From an uncultured Bacteroidales bacterium (GTDB taxonomy: Bacteria; Bacteroidota; Bacteroidia; Bacteroidales; UBA932): 64,000 bases of DNA. The stretch covers positions 124,001-188,000 of the forward strand of contig UQMB01000002.1 of the NCBI GenBank assembly GCA_900541925.1, read 5' to 3'. Positions 24,963 through 34,157 of the stretch are shown piece by piece. The translations under genes were made by a program, and so were the position numbers. Below the pieces are notes generated by a model. That model saw only the letters and a list, made by a program, of their open reading frames with translations, was not told the origin of the DNA and ran no database searches. Position 1 is the stretch's first letter, and each line of letters opens with the position of its first letter.

Positions 24963-26210
24963 ATGAAGATAGCCTTTCTCACCCTCGGCTGCAAGCTCAA
25001 CTATGCCGAGACCTCAACATACGAACGCGGATTCAAGGCCGCGGGACTCGAAGTCGTGCCGTGGAGCGACATGGCCGACATCTACCTTGTCAACACCTGT
25101 TCGGTGACGGCGATGTCGGACAGCAAGTCGCGCAACCTCATCCGAAAAGTCCACAGGGTCAACCCCGAAGCGGCAGTGATCGTCACGGGATGCAGCGCCC
25201 AGCTGCGGCGCGCCGAAATCGAGGCCATCGAAGGTGTGACCCGCGTGTTCGGAGCCACTGAGAAACAGTCCGTCGTGCCGGACACCCTGGCCCTGATGGG
25301 CCTGCCCGCAGCCGGAGACAGCCTGCGCAAGAACGGTGTGTTCGGGGCTTTCAGCACCGGGGAGCGCACACGGTCGTTCCTCAAGGTGCAGGACGGGTGC
25401 AACAACTTCTGCAAGTACTGCACCGTCCCATACGCCAGGGGCGAAAGCCGCAACATACCCATATCCGAGTGCGTCTGCAACGCGCGCAAGATAGCGCAGG
25501 AGGGAGTCAAGGAGATAGTCCTCACCGGAGTCAACACCGGCGACTTCGGCAGGAGCACCGGCGAGAGTTTCCTGGACCTGCTCAAGGCCCTCGAACAGGT
25601 GGAGGGGATAGAGAGGTACAGGATTTCGAGCATAGAGCCCAACCTCTTGGAAGACGACATCATAGACTGGATAGCCTCCGGCACCAGATTCCAGCCGCAC
25701 TTCCACATCCCGCTCCAGGCCGGTACGGACGAACTGCTGCGCAGCATGGGCCGGCACTACGACACGGCCTTCTTCGAGAGGAAGATAGACTATGTGCGGC
25801 AGAAACTGGAGGCCCCGGGCAAACCCCTGGTGTTCTTCGGGATAGATGTGATGGCGGGCCTGCCGGGCGAGACGGAGGAGCTGTTCCGCAGCGGGATGGA
25901 TTTCATACGCAGGATACGTCCGGCCTTCATACATGTCTTCCCATACTCGCGCCGCCCGGGCACGCCTGCGGCCGAAATGCCGGGACAGGTGTCCGACAAG
26001 GACAAGAGAAGAAGGGTCGAGGAACTGGAGAAACTGTGCGCCGAGCTTCACTCCTCATTCATAGAGGCAAACAGGGGCATCAAGGAGAGAGTGCTGTTCG
26101 AATCCACGGACAGAGGAGGCAGGATGGAGGGATACACCGGCAACTACATACGCATAGAGCGCGAGTATGACCCCGCGCTCTGTGGAAAAATCGTCGATGT
26201 GGTGATCTAG
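24963..26210 (+). CDS. mtaB: tRNA t6A37 methylthiotransferase MtaB
   Basis: 415 residues from the ATG at 24963 (MKIAFLTLGCKLNYAETSTY). The N-terminal MTTase domain has the cluster cysteines in LGCKLN, LVNTCSVTA and VTGCSAQ. The radical SAM motif CNNFCKYCTVPYARG (CxxxCxxC) follows, then EIVLTGVNTGDFG and HIPLQAGTDELLRSMGR. A C-terminal TRAM-like segment ends ERVLFESTDRGGRMEGYTGN. MtaB converts t6A37 to ms2t6A37 in tRNA. Its stop overlaps the convergent MBL gene by 4 bases. Confidence 0.94.
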   Translation: MKIAFLTLGCKLNYAETSTYERGFKAAGLEVVPWSDMADIYLVNTCSVTAMSDSKSRNLIRKVHRVNPEAAVIVTGCSAQLRRAEIEAIEGVTRVFGATEKQSVVPDTLALMGLPAAGDSLRKNGVFGAFSTGERTRSFLKVQDGCNNFCKYCTVPYARGESRNIPISECVCNARKIAQEGVKEIVLTGVNTGDFGRSTGESFLDLLKALEQVEGIERYRISSIEPNLLEDDIIDWIASGTRFQPHFHIPLQAGTDELLRSMGRHYDTAFFERKIDYVRQKLEAPGKPLVFFGIDVMAGLPGETEELFRSGMDFIRRIRPAFIHVFPYSRRPGTPAAEMPGQVSDKDKRRRVEELEKLCAELHSSFIEANRGIKERVLFESTDRGGRMEGYTGNYIRIEREYDPALCGKIVDVVI

Positions 26211-27076
26211 TCCTCCCCGCCTATCACCAGGCCGTCCCAGGCCGGGTGTACATGCGGCGGAAGTTCACGGCAGAACTCCTCATACTTGGGGAGAAGATGC
26301 GAGAGGTGGGTTATGTACGATTCTTTCGCACCCACTCTCTCAAAAAAGTCAAGACACTGCTGCAGAGAAGGATGCGAGCGGTGCTCCTCCCGCTTGACGC
26401 AGCCCAGGGTCACATACTCGACACCCTTGAGCTTTTCGTATCCGTCCTCGTCTATGTGCTTGATATCCGTCAGGTACGCTATGTTGCCGAAACGGTAGCC
26501 GAGCACTGACATAGAAGTGTCGCTGAGGTGCCATCCCTGTATCGGGATCACTTCCACAGGAGCCGGGACGGGCCCTGCCTGCGCCGGGAAGTGCTTGTAG
26601 CCGAAGCCTTTTTCCCACACAAGGATCTCTTCGTCCCTGTTTGAGTGCACGCTTATGTTGTGCCGGGAATCAATGATGTGCACATGCCACTCCGGCGACC
26701 CCGGATACTTGGGCTCCGCGAAGGCATATGAATAATCCTGCCTGAGGGTATCCTCGACATATTTCTCACAGTATATGTTGACTGGATGCCTCTCGATGAG
26801 GTTGAAGGCGCGGATGTCATCCAACCCGCCGGTATGATCCTTATGGTTGTGTGTCAACAAGATGGCGTCGAGGTGCCTGACATCCTGACGGAGCATCTGG
26901 TAGCGGAAGTCAGGGCCGGCGTCGACCAATATCGTCAGGCCGCCGTATTCGACCAGCGCGGATGAGCGCAGACGCTTGTCACGCGGATCCGCAGACCGGC
27001 AGACAGGGCAGTCGCAACCTATCATAGGCACGCCCTGGGATGTGCCGGTGCCGAGAAATGTGAGTTTAGCTTTCAT
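26207..27076 (-). CDS. MBL-fold metallo-hydrolase (PhnP-like)
   Basis: 289 residues starting MKAKLTFLGTGTSQGVPMIG, then CDCPVCRSADPRDKRLRSSA, a short cysteine segment typical of PhnP-like proteins. The metal site is LLTHNHKDHTGGLDD (HxHxDH), with later His in PVNIYCEKY and the strand IAYLTDIKHIDED, and a final THLSHLLPKYEE. PhnP-type enzymes cleave cyclic phosphodiesters; this member's substrate is unknown. Its start overlaps the recQ stop region by 11 bases on the same strand. Confidence 0.87.
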   Translation of the reverse strand: MKAKLTFLGTGTSQGVPMIGCDCPVCRSADPRDKRLRSSALVEYGGLTILVDAGPDFRYQMLRQDVRHLDAILLTHNHKDHTGGLDDIRAFNLIERHPVNIYCEKYVEDTLRQDYSYAFAEPKYPGSPEWHVHIIDSRHNISVHSNRDEEILVWEKGFGYKHFPAQAGPVPAPVEVIPIQGWHLSDTSMSVLGYRFGNIAYLTDIKHIDEDGYEKLKGVEYVTLGCVKREEHRSHPSLQQCLDFFERVGAKESYITHLSHLLPKYEEFCRELPPHVHPAWDGLVIGGED

Positions 27077-28982
27077 CGGGGTGCAAATATAGCAATTTTC
27101 CCTTGTCCAGCATATCTCTGTATATCTCCATCACATCGGAAGGGAGCGCGTTGCCGGGGTCGTCGCACCAGGCCTTGAACTCCTTCAGGGTGAATCCAGG
27201 ATGAGAGGAGGCATAGCCCAGAATCAGCTTCTCCGTACGCTCGCGCGCAGCCCTGGAGCGGCACACGTCGCAGCAGCCGCAGTCCCGGCTCTCCGCCTGT
27301 CCGAAATACGCCAGAAGATACCTTGAGCGGCACATTTCAGTCTGGGTGACATATTCCTCCATGGCCCCGGCCCTCTTCTCAGCGCTCTCCTTGAGGAAGG
27401 CGTACTTGTCTTTGCGGAGATTGAGGTTCCCGGGCATAAGCCTCCCGTGATGCAGGAAGATCACTGTGGCCTTGTCGCAAGGCACATAGCGTATCACATG
27501 CTCCAGAGACAGGTTGTACAGCAACTGTCTCAGCACGGGCACGGACACTCCGCAAAGATGCGCGAGCCGCTCCTCGTCTACAGGCACAATATATGAGAAG
27601 ATGCCGGGATAAGCCCTCATGAGGGCGTCGAGCAGCCGGAGCATCATAGGGTCAGGCAGGCTGACCTCGTACAGCGCCTGACGGTCCACCAGGATCTTTA
27701 CCTGCGTGGAGATGTCAGCGTCCTCGGTATATGTCAGGTGGTCGCTCATCTCAAGATAGCGTATGGCATAATGGACAGCGGCCCTGCTGAGCGAATAGTT
27801 GCGGGCAAATGCCTCAAGGTCGAACTTCAACCTTGCACCCTCCCCTCCCTCGTACGGTATCTTATTGAAAATGTGTATTTTCTGATATATGTCCTCTATA
27901 TATTCGAGGGAAGGGAACGAGATGTCCAGCAGCTGACGCAGCCTCCGGATGTCGGTCTTGTTCCAGAGCAGCGCGGCCCATGAGCGCTGACCGTCCCGCC
28001 CGGCCCTGCCCGCTTCCTGAAAATATGCCTCAGGACTGTCCGGGAGGCCGAGATGCACGACGAAGCGCACATCCGGCTTGTCTATGCCCATCCCGAAAGC
28101 GTTGGTGCATACCATGACACGTATCTCCCCCTTCTTCCAGGCTTCCTGCCGCTCCGTCCTGGTCAAGGCTCCCAGCCCGGCGTGATAGAAAGAGGCGCTG
28201 ACGCCGGAGCCCGAAAGCAGGGCGGCGACCTCCTCGCATTTGCGTCTGTTGCGCATATACACTATCCCTGAACCGGGCACGCTCCCGCATATATTGAGCA
28301 GCTGGCCGGTCTTGTCCTCGCATTCGCGCACTATATAAGAGAGGTTGGGCCTCTCGAAACCGCTGCGCAGGAGGGTGAAATTCTCCAGATTGCGCTCCAC
28401 CTGGCTCGGGGTGCCCGGACGCACCAGCTTCTGCATTATGTCCCGGGCCACTTCCGGCGTCGCCGTGGCCGTCAGGGCTATCAACGGCGCTTTCAGCACC
28501 TTGCGCATCTCCCCGATGCGCAGGTAGTCGGGGCGGAAATCATAGCCCCATTGGGAGATGCAATGCGCCTCGTCCACGACTATGAAGTTGACGTCCAGCA
28601 CTTCAAGGTATGACTTGAACAGGCTGGTGCCCAGGCGTTCCGGAGAGACATAGAGGAACTTGTAGTCGCCGTATGCGGCATTGTTGAGGGCCGTGTCGAC
28701 CTCGCGGCGGTTCATGCCGGCATGTACCGCGATCGCCCTGATGCCGCGGGCCTCCAGATTCTGGACCTGGTCTTTCATGAGGGCGATGAGCGGCGTCACG
28801 ACGAGGGCGATCCCGTCCCTCATCATCGCCGGCACCTGGAAGCAGATGGACTTGCCGCCTCCAGTAGGGAGAATGGCCAGGGTATCACGGCCTTCCAGCG
28901 CGGAGGATATGATCTCCTCCTGCATGGGCCGGAAACTGTCATACCCCCAGTACTCCTTGAGTGTCTGCGCCGCTGTCATCAT
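27066..28982 (-). CDS. recQ: ATP-dependent DNA helicase RecQ-family
   Basis: About 638 residues (start at the ATG-ATG pair 28982-28977). Motif 0 is WGYDSFRPMQEEII, Walker A is ILPTGGGKSICFQ, the DEAH box is VVDEAHCISQWGYDFRPDY, and motif VI is YFQEAGRAGRDGQRS. A zinc-binding CRSRYLLAYFGQ / CGCCDVC follows at about 545-570. The C-terminus lacks an obvious HRDC domain and ends near residue 638. RecQ unwinds recombination intermediates. A -7 box TAATTTTG at 28995-28988 ends only 5 bases before the start codon. Confidence 0.94.
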   Translation of the reverse strand: MMTAAQTLKEYWGYDSFRPMQEEIISSALEGRDTLAILPTGGGKSICFQVPAMMRDGIALVVTPLIALMKDQVQNLEARGIRAIAVHAGMNRREVDTALNNAAYGDYKFLYVSPERLGTSLFKSYLEVLDVNFIVVDEAHCISQWGYDFRPDYLRIGEMRKVLKAPLIALTATATPEVARDIMQKLVRPGTPSQVERNLENFTLLRSGFERPNLSYIVRECEDKTGQLLNICGSVPGSGIVYMRNRRKCEEVAALLSGSGVSASFYHAGLGALTRTERQEAWKKGEIRVMVCTNAFGMGIDKPDVRFVVHLGLPDSPEAYFQEAGRAGRDGQRSWAALLWNKTDIRRLRQLLDISFPSLEYIEDIYQKIHIFNKIPYEGGEGARLKFDLEAFARNYSLSRAAVHYAIRYLEMSDHLTYTEDADISTQVKILVDRQALYEVSLPDPMMLRLLDALMRAYPGIFSYIVPVDEERLAHLCGVSVPVLRQLLYNLSLEHVIRYVPCDKATVIFLHHGRLMPGNLNLRKDKYAFLKESAEKRAGAMEEYVTQTEMCRSRYLLAYFGQAESRDCGCCDVCRSRAARERTEKLILGYASSHPGFTLKEFKAWCDDPGNALPSDVMEIYRDMLDKGKLLYLHPDES

Positions 28983-28987
28983 ACACA

Positions 28988-28995
28988 CAAAATTA
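28988..28995 (-). promoter_or_regulatory. -7 element at the recQ start
   Basis: Minus strand TAATTTTG (TAnnTTTG) ends 5 bases upstream of the first ATG, so the predicted transcript would be nearly leaderless. Confidence 0.4.
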
Positions 28996-29162
28996 AGAAG
29001 TTGTTTTGAATTTATTTGTCATAAATTTTATGAAGATTTTTTCTGTCAGAGTTTTTTCTGGATTTTGAGAAAGATAGTAGAACTATCTGACCGAAAAAGC
29101 CAGGAAAAAATATGGCGAAAAAGCAAGTAAAAGAATTTTCAACATAAATCAAAACAACTTCT
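28996..29162. repeat. AT-rich imperfect palindrome (foldback, 167 bp)
   Basis: The left end AGAAGTTGTTTTGAATTTAT matches the reverse complement of the right end (ATAAATCAAAACAACTTCT) except for one inserted base. The 80-base arms remain alike inward with mismatches, including TTTTTTCTGG against CCAGGAAAAAA, around a centre near 29080. Very AT-rich against GC-rich neighbours. It fills most of the recQ-glycosidase gap. No gene is seen in it. Confidence 0.65.
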
Positions 29163-29231
29163 AAATCTATCGTCCCAAAATTGCAAATCAGAGCGCGCTT
29201 CACTAACTTAGAGCGTTTTTTGATCATATTT

Positions 29232-32200
29232 ATGAATACCACAAGAATCCTATCCGCTTTAGCGCTGTCCGTCCTCCTGGCAGCCTGCTGCGCTCAGCAG
29301 GAAAATGACGGGGCCAGACTCATGCGCTACTACCCTGACGGCAGGGACATCGTCTGCCTCAACGGCTCAGGCCGCTACACACGCGCCCTCTACGGCTCAC
29401 ACACACGCTTCCGCCTCGAAACATCGGACAGACCCTTGTTCGCCACATACGACAAGACGGACAACCGCAACTTCCGATTCACCCTCATCCTTGACGGCAA
29501 GCCGACAAGGCTCGACAGCACAGACTTCTGCGAGGCCCGCTATCAGGGCGGCAGACGCAGCTACCTGCTGCGCGACAAGTCCTGGGGCAAGAAAGCGAGT
29601 CTCCGCGTCACGGCTCTCGCCTCCCTGTCAGAGGAGGCGGCCATCTGGCAGTTCATCCCGGAGGGATTCAGCGGCAAGGCTGAACTCCAGGTGAAGATGT
29701 GCCGGGCCGCAGGCACGAAGTTCAACAGGGACGGAGACCTCGGGATGGATCCGAGGGAGAACTTCGACCCGGCGGAGGACGAAGCCGGACTGACCGTGCT
29801 CAACTGGGAAGCCGGCTCCGAAAGCTACTGCCTCTACCGCCACCCTGAAGGAGTCTCCTGCTCCGGCGCAGAAGGCCGGGCCGCGTTCGACAAAGAAGAA
29901 ACGGCGAGGCAGGAACTCGTAAGCCGGATCGAAATCAACACTCCGGACCCGTTCTTCAACACCATCGGAGCCAATCTCGTGGCCGCGGCCGACGGCATCT
30001 GGGACGGCAGCACCTTCCTGCATGGGGCGGTCGGCTGGCACACGCAGCTCGCCGGCTGGAGAGGCGCCTACGCCGGGGATGTGATAGGATGGAACGACAG
30101 GGCGAAATCCCACTTCACCGCATATTCCAAGAGCATGGTCACCGGCGTCCCGCCAATCTACGGACAGCCGCAGCAGGATCCTGACTGCAACCTCGCGCGC
30201 TCCCTCAAGAAATGGGGCACGCCGATGTACTCCGACGGCTACATCTGCCGCCTGCCGGGCCGCACGGACCAGATGAGCCACTACGACATGAACCTCAACT
30301 ACATCGATGAGCTGATGCGCCATTTCCGCTACGATGCCGACACGGCGATGATGAGGCAGATGTGGCCATACATCAAACTGCACCACGAGTGGGAGAAGCG
30401 CAACTTCGACGCTGACTCAGACCACCTCTACGACGCCTATTGCTGCATCTGGGCAAGCGACGCCCTCTACTACAGCGGCGGCGCGGTCACGCACTCGTCG
30501 GCCTACAACTACTTCTCCAATCTCCAGACCGCAAGGATTGCTGAAATAATCGGAGAAGACCCGGAGCCGTACAGGCGGGAAGCGGAGGCCATACTGGAGG
30601 CGCTGAACAGCCGCCTCTGGCTCGAAGACGAAGGCCACTGGGCGGAATATCAAGACTATATGGGGCTTAAGAGAGTCCACAAGAGCGCAGCCATCTGGTC
30701 TATCTACACCCCTATAGACTGCGGCGCCTGCACGCCTGAGCAGGCATGGAGGGCCACCCGCTATGTCGATGAGCGCATACCGCACATCCCGGTGCGCTAC
30801 CACTACGACAAGGGCACACTCAAGGCCCTCGGGCTCAAACTCCCGAAGCCGGAGCAGGACCTTTTCACCGTCTCCACGACCAACTGGCTGCCTTATGTGT
30901 GGAGCACCAACAACGTGGCCCACGAGGAGGTCGCCAACATGGCCCTGGCCTATCTCCAGGCCGGCCGCAACGACTCAGGATTCAAACTGCTCAAGGCCGA
31001 CCTCCTGGACGAGATGTACCTCGGGGAATGCCCGGGCAATTTCGGGCAGATAAGCTTCTACGACAAGGCCAAGAAAGAGGCCTACCGCGACTTCGCCGAC
31101 AATGTCGGCATCACCTCCAGGGCCATAGTCAACGGACTCTTCGGCATCCTTCCTGACGCCCTGGACGGGGAGTGCGTCATCCGCCAGGCCTTCCCGGACG
31201 AATGGGACGAAGCCTCCATCAAGACCCCGTACCTGTCCTACTCCTTCAGGCGCGAGGGGAAATTCGACATCTACGAGATAGAGCAGAACTTCACCGCCCC
31301 GCTCCAGATCATAGTGAGGGCCAACGCCGGCGGCGGCAAATACCTGGAAGTCAAGGGTACATCCGACAAGAAGCAGACCATACGCGTGGACCGCAGCCAG
31401 CTTCCGGAAGCGCCTGTATATGACGAGCGCGCCCTCGCCGCTCCGGACTATGACTCGGAGGCATACCTCGAAGCGATGGGCCTGGGAGACATCACCTCCC
31501 GCACGGCCGGGGCTTCGGAGCCTGTCGACATAAGCGGTTCGTTCAACGCCAACGCGGACGACATCTTCCGCAACGAGTACCTCTCCCCGAGGCCGCCGTT
31601 CACCTCTCTTGAACTCCCTACCCAGGGTGTAGGCGAATGGTGCGTGCCGCTGGAGACATACGAGATCGAGGACGACGGCCTGCGCAAGCTGGTCAAGGAC
31701 GGCATCTACGACACCGGCCTGGGCCTCAAGTTCCGCACCCCGGAGCAGGGGCACAACACCATATACACCTCGCTCTGGGACAACTACCCGGACTCCGCCA
31801 TGGTAAGCCTTGAGGGCAAGGCCTCCTACGCCTGGCTGCTCCTCGTGGGCAGCACCCAGAACATGCAGTGCCGCATAGAGAACGGCTCGGTAAGCGTACG
31901 CTACACCGACGGCACGGAGAGCGTGATGTACCTGGAAAACCCTATAAACTGGAGACCGGTGGAGCAGGACTGCTACACGGACGAGTACGCCTTCCGCACG
32001 GCCGGCAAGAATCCTTACAGGGTATCGTTCCTCACCGGAGAGGTGATGCGCGTGATGAAGCCGGAACTGCTCGGCGAGGGCGGGGCCACGGCCGACTGGA
32101 GACCTGAGCCGGGAGAGACCGTCAAACCGAAAAAGGAACTCGACCCTGTGACGGACAGGACCATAATAAACGGCGGCGCGACAATCCTCAAGATGCCTCT

Positions 32201-32291
32201 CGACGGCAGCCGCTCCCTGGAGAGCCTGACACTGCGCACATTGTCAAATGACGTAGTGATAGGACTGATGGGAGTGACATTGGAGAAATGA
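29232..32291 (+). CDS. Large secreted glycosidase-like lipoprotein (DUF4450-type)
   Basis: 1019 residues from the ATG at 29232. Lipoprotein signal MNTTRILSALALSVLLAACC, Cys at residue 19. Residues 25-270 are a beta-rich N-terminal domain. Residues 280-660 form helices with aromatic and acidic clusters (DGSTFLHGAVGWHTQLAGWR, WPYIKLHHEWEKRNFDADSD, STNNVAHEEVANMALAYLQA), the look of an (alpha/alpha)6 glycosidase barrel. The last third is beta-rich. I believe it corresponds to the DUF4450 proteins found in Bacteroidota polysaccharide loci, from memory. No SusC/SusD pair is nearby. Substrate unknown. Confidence 0.65.
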   Translation: MNTTRILSALALSVLLAACCAQQENDGARLMRYYPDGRDIVCLNGSGRYTRALYGSHTRFRLETSDRPLFATYDKTDNRNFRFTLILDGKPTRLDSTDFCEARYQGGRRSYLLRDKSWGKKASLRVTALASLSEEAAIWQFIPEGFSGKAELQVKMCRAAGTKFNRDGDLGMDPRENFDPAEDEAGLTVLNWEAGSESYCLYRHPEGVSCSGAEGRAAFDKEETARQELVSRIEINTPDPFFNTIGANLVAAADGIWDGSTFLHGAVGWHTQLAGWRGAYAGDVIGWNDRAKSHFTAYSKSMVTGVPPIYGQPQQDPDCNLARSLKKWGTPMYSDGYICRLPGRTDQMSHYDMNLNYIDELMRHFRYDADTAMMRQMWPYIKLHHEWEKRNFDADSDHLYDAYCCIWASDALYYSGGAVTHSSAYNYFSNLQTARIAEIIGEDPEPYRREAEAILEALNSRLWLEDEGHWAEYQDYMGLKRVHKSAAIWSIYTPIDCGACTPEQAWRATRYVDERIPHIPVRYHYDKGTLKALGLKLPKPEQDLFTVSTTNWLPYVWSTNNVAHEEVANMALAYLQAGRNDSGFKLLKADLLDEMYLGECPGNFGQISFYDKAKKEAYRDFADNVGITSRAIVNGLFGILPDALDGECVIRQAFPDEWDEASIKTPYLSYSFRREGKFDIYEIEQNFTAPLQIIVRANAGGGKYLEVKGTSDKKQTIRVDRSQLPEAPVYDERALAAPDYDSEAYLEAMGLGDITSRTAGASEPVDISGSFNANADDIFRNEYLSPRPPFTSLELPTQGVGEWCVPLETYEIEDDGLRKLVKDGIYDTGLGLKFRTPEQGHNTIYTSLWDNYPDSAMVSLEGKASYAWLLLVGSTQNMQCRIENGSVSVRYTDGTESVMYLENPINWRPVEQDCYTDEYAFRTAGKNPYRVSFLTGEVMRVMKPELLGEGGATADWRPEPGETVKPKKELDPVTDRTIINGGATILKMPLDGSRSLESLTLRTLSNDVVIGLMGVTLEK

Positions 32292-32310
32292 TGAAAAATC
32301 TGTATATTTG
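32280..32310 (+). promoter_or_regulatory. pckA promoter
   Basis: TTGG (32280-32283), 19 bases, TATATTTG (32303-32310). The -33 box overlaps the end of the preceding gene. Predicted leader about 48 nt. Confidence 0.6.
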
Positions 32311-32364
32311 CGCGCGAATTTTGCAGTATGCAGAAAAGAAATACTCAAAATACCCAAACATATT

Positions 32365-33969
32365 ATGTCAAAAATTGATTTAAGCAAGTACGGTATTAAA
32401 GGAACCACAGAAATCCTTTACAATCCGACCTACGAGGTTCTCTACAACGAGGAGACCAAACCGGGGCTCGAAGGCTACGAGAAGGGCCAGGTGACTGAGC
32501 TCGGCGCGATCAACGTGATGACCGGCATCTACACCGGCCGCTCCCCTAAGGACAAGTACATCGTTATGGACAAGAACTCCAAGGACACCGTATGGTGGAA
32601 CACCCCGGAGTATCCTAACGACAACCACGAACTCTCCGAGAAGGTATGGAAAGAGCTCAAGGCTCTCGCCGTCAAGGAGCTCTCCGGCAAGAGGCTCTTC
32701 GTGGTGGACGGTTTCTGCGGCACGCACAAGGACACCAGGATGAAGGTGCGCTTCGTGATGGAAGTCGCATGGCAGGCACACTTCGTCACCAATATGTTCA
32801 TCCGCCCTCAGAACCAGGCAGAGTTCGATCAGGAGCCTGATTTCGTAGTTTACTGCGCATCCAAGGCCAGGGTCGAGAACTATCAGGAGCTCGGTCTCCG
32901 CTCCGACACCGCTGTCGCATTCAACGTGAGCAGCAAGGAGCAGGTCATCCTCAACACCTGGTACGGCGGCGAGATGAAGAAGGGCATGTTCTCAATGATG
33001 AACTACTACCTCCCTCTCAAGGGCATCGCTTCAATGCACTGCTCAGCCAACACCGACCTCAACGGCGAGAACACCGCCATCTTCTTCGGCCTCTCAGGCA
33101 CCGGCAAGACCACCCTTTCAACCGACCCTAAGCGTCTGCTCATCGGCGACGACGAGCACGGCTGGGACGATGAGGGCGTCTTCAACTTCGAAGGCGGCTG
33201 CTATGCCAAGGTGATCAACCTCGACAAGGAGTCAGAGCCGGATATCTACAACGCCATCCGCCGCGACGCCCTCCTCGAGAACGTCACCGTTGACGGCGAG
33301 GGCAAGATCGATTTCGCCGACAAGAGCGTGACCGAGAACACCCGCGTGTCTTACCCGATCTACCACATCAACAAGATCGTGCGTCCTTACTCACAGGGCC
33401 CTGCCGCAAAGCAGGTCATCTTCCTGTCAGCCGACGCGTTCGGAGTTCTCCCTCCGGTATCCATCCTCACCCCTGAGCAGACCAAGTACTACTTCCTCTC
33501 AGGCTTCACCGCAAAGCTCGCGGGCACTGAGCGCGGCATCACCGAGCCTACCCCGACATTCTCAGCCTGCTTCGGCCAGGCATTCCTCGAACTCCCTCCT
33601 ACCAAGTATGCAGAGGAGCTCGTGAAGAGGATGCAGAAGAGCGGCGCCAAGGCTTATCTCGTCAACACCGGCTGGAACGGTACCGGCAAGCGCATCTCAA
33701 TCCGCGACACCCGCGGAATCATCGATGCCATCCTTGACGGCTCCATCGACAAGGCCCCTACCAAGAAAGTCCCTTACTTCGACTTCGAGGTGCCTACCGT
33801 CCTCAACGGAGTTGACACCCACATCCTCGATCCTCGCGACACCTACGCCGATCCTTCCGTATGGGATGAGAAGGCCAAGGATCTTGCCGGACGTTTCATC
33901 AAGAACTTCCACAAGTACGAGAACACAGAGGAAGGCAAGGCCCTCGTAGAGGCCGGTCCGAAGCTCTAG
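32365..33969 (+). CDS. pckA: Phosphoenolpyruvate carboxykinase (ATP)
   Basis: 534 residues from the ATG at 32365 (MSKIDLSKYGIKGTTEILYN), downstream of the predicted promoter. The kinase-1a loop GLSGTGKTTLSTDP, metal-binding GDDEHGWDDEGVFNFEGGCY and the substrate segment TGRSPKDKYIV are visible. The ATP form interconverts oxaloacetate and PEP; in Bacteroidales it often runs toward carboxylation on the way to succinate. Length normal. Codon use is strongly biased (CTC, AAG, GGC), as in highly expressed genes. It ends in a strong terminator. Confidence 0.97.
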   Translation: MSKIDLSKYGIKGTTEILYNPTYEVLYNEETKPGLEGYEKGQVTELGAINVMTGIYTGRSPKDKYIVMDKNSKDTVWWNTPEYPNDNHELSEKVWKELKALAVKELSGKRLFVVDGFCGTHKDTRMKVRFVMEVAWQAHFVTNMFIRPQNQAEFDQEPDFVVYCASKARVENYQELGLRSDTAVAFNVSSKEQVILNTWYGGEMKKGMFSMMNYYLPLKGIASMHCSANTDLNGENTAIFFGLSGTGKTTLSTDPKRLLIGDDEHGWDDEGVFNFEGGCYAKVINLDKESEPDIYNAIRRDALLENVTVDGEGKIDFADKSVTENTRVSYPIYHINKIVRPYSQGPAAKQVIFLSADAFGVLPPVSILTPEQTKYYFLSGFTAKLAGTERGITEPTPTFSACFGQAFLELPPTKYAEELVKRMQKSGAKAYLVNTGWNGTGKRISIRDTRGIIDAILDGSIDKAPTKKVPYFDFEVPTVLNGVDTHILDPRDTYADPSVWDEKAKDLAGRFIKNFHKYENTEEGKALVEAGPKL

Positions 33970-33993
33970 TCTCACAGCAGACAATCCCTATAG

Positions 33994-34039
33994 AGGGGAC
34001 GGAATCCTGTCAAAGGGCTCCGTCCCCTTTTCTGTTTTT
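33994..34039 (+). terminator. pckA terminator
   Basis: Stem AGGGGACGGA / TCCGTCCCCT with the downstream arm at 34019-34028, followed by TTTCTGTTTTTG. The 3' arm and T-tract are duplicated 1.77 kb downstream (35791-35816). Confidence 0.85.
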
Positions 34040-34041
34040 GA
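34016..34041 (+). repeat. 26-bp direct repeat, left copy
   Basis: From GGCTCCG through CCCCTTTTCTG to TTTTTGA, identical to 35791-35816. The two copies flank the serine hydrolase gene. This copy is the 3' half of the pckA terminator. Confidence 0.85.
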
Positions 34042-34097
34042 GGGAAGTTTTTTGCCGCTTACTAAAAACGACATAAAGGATTATCGGGAAAATCCTC

Positions 34098-34105
34098 TAC
34101 CTTTG
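34098..34105 (+). promoter_or_regulatory. -7 element of the serine hydrolase gene
   Basis: TACCTTTG (TAnnTTTG), 52 bases before the ATG; no TTTG at the expected -33 spacing. Confidence 0.45.
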
Positions 34106-34157
34106 TAATCGGATTGAGGCGACTCTTTCCAAGACATACGAGAAAATAAATAAGCCC

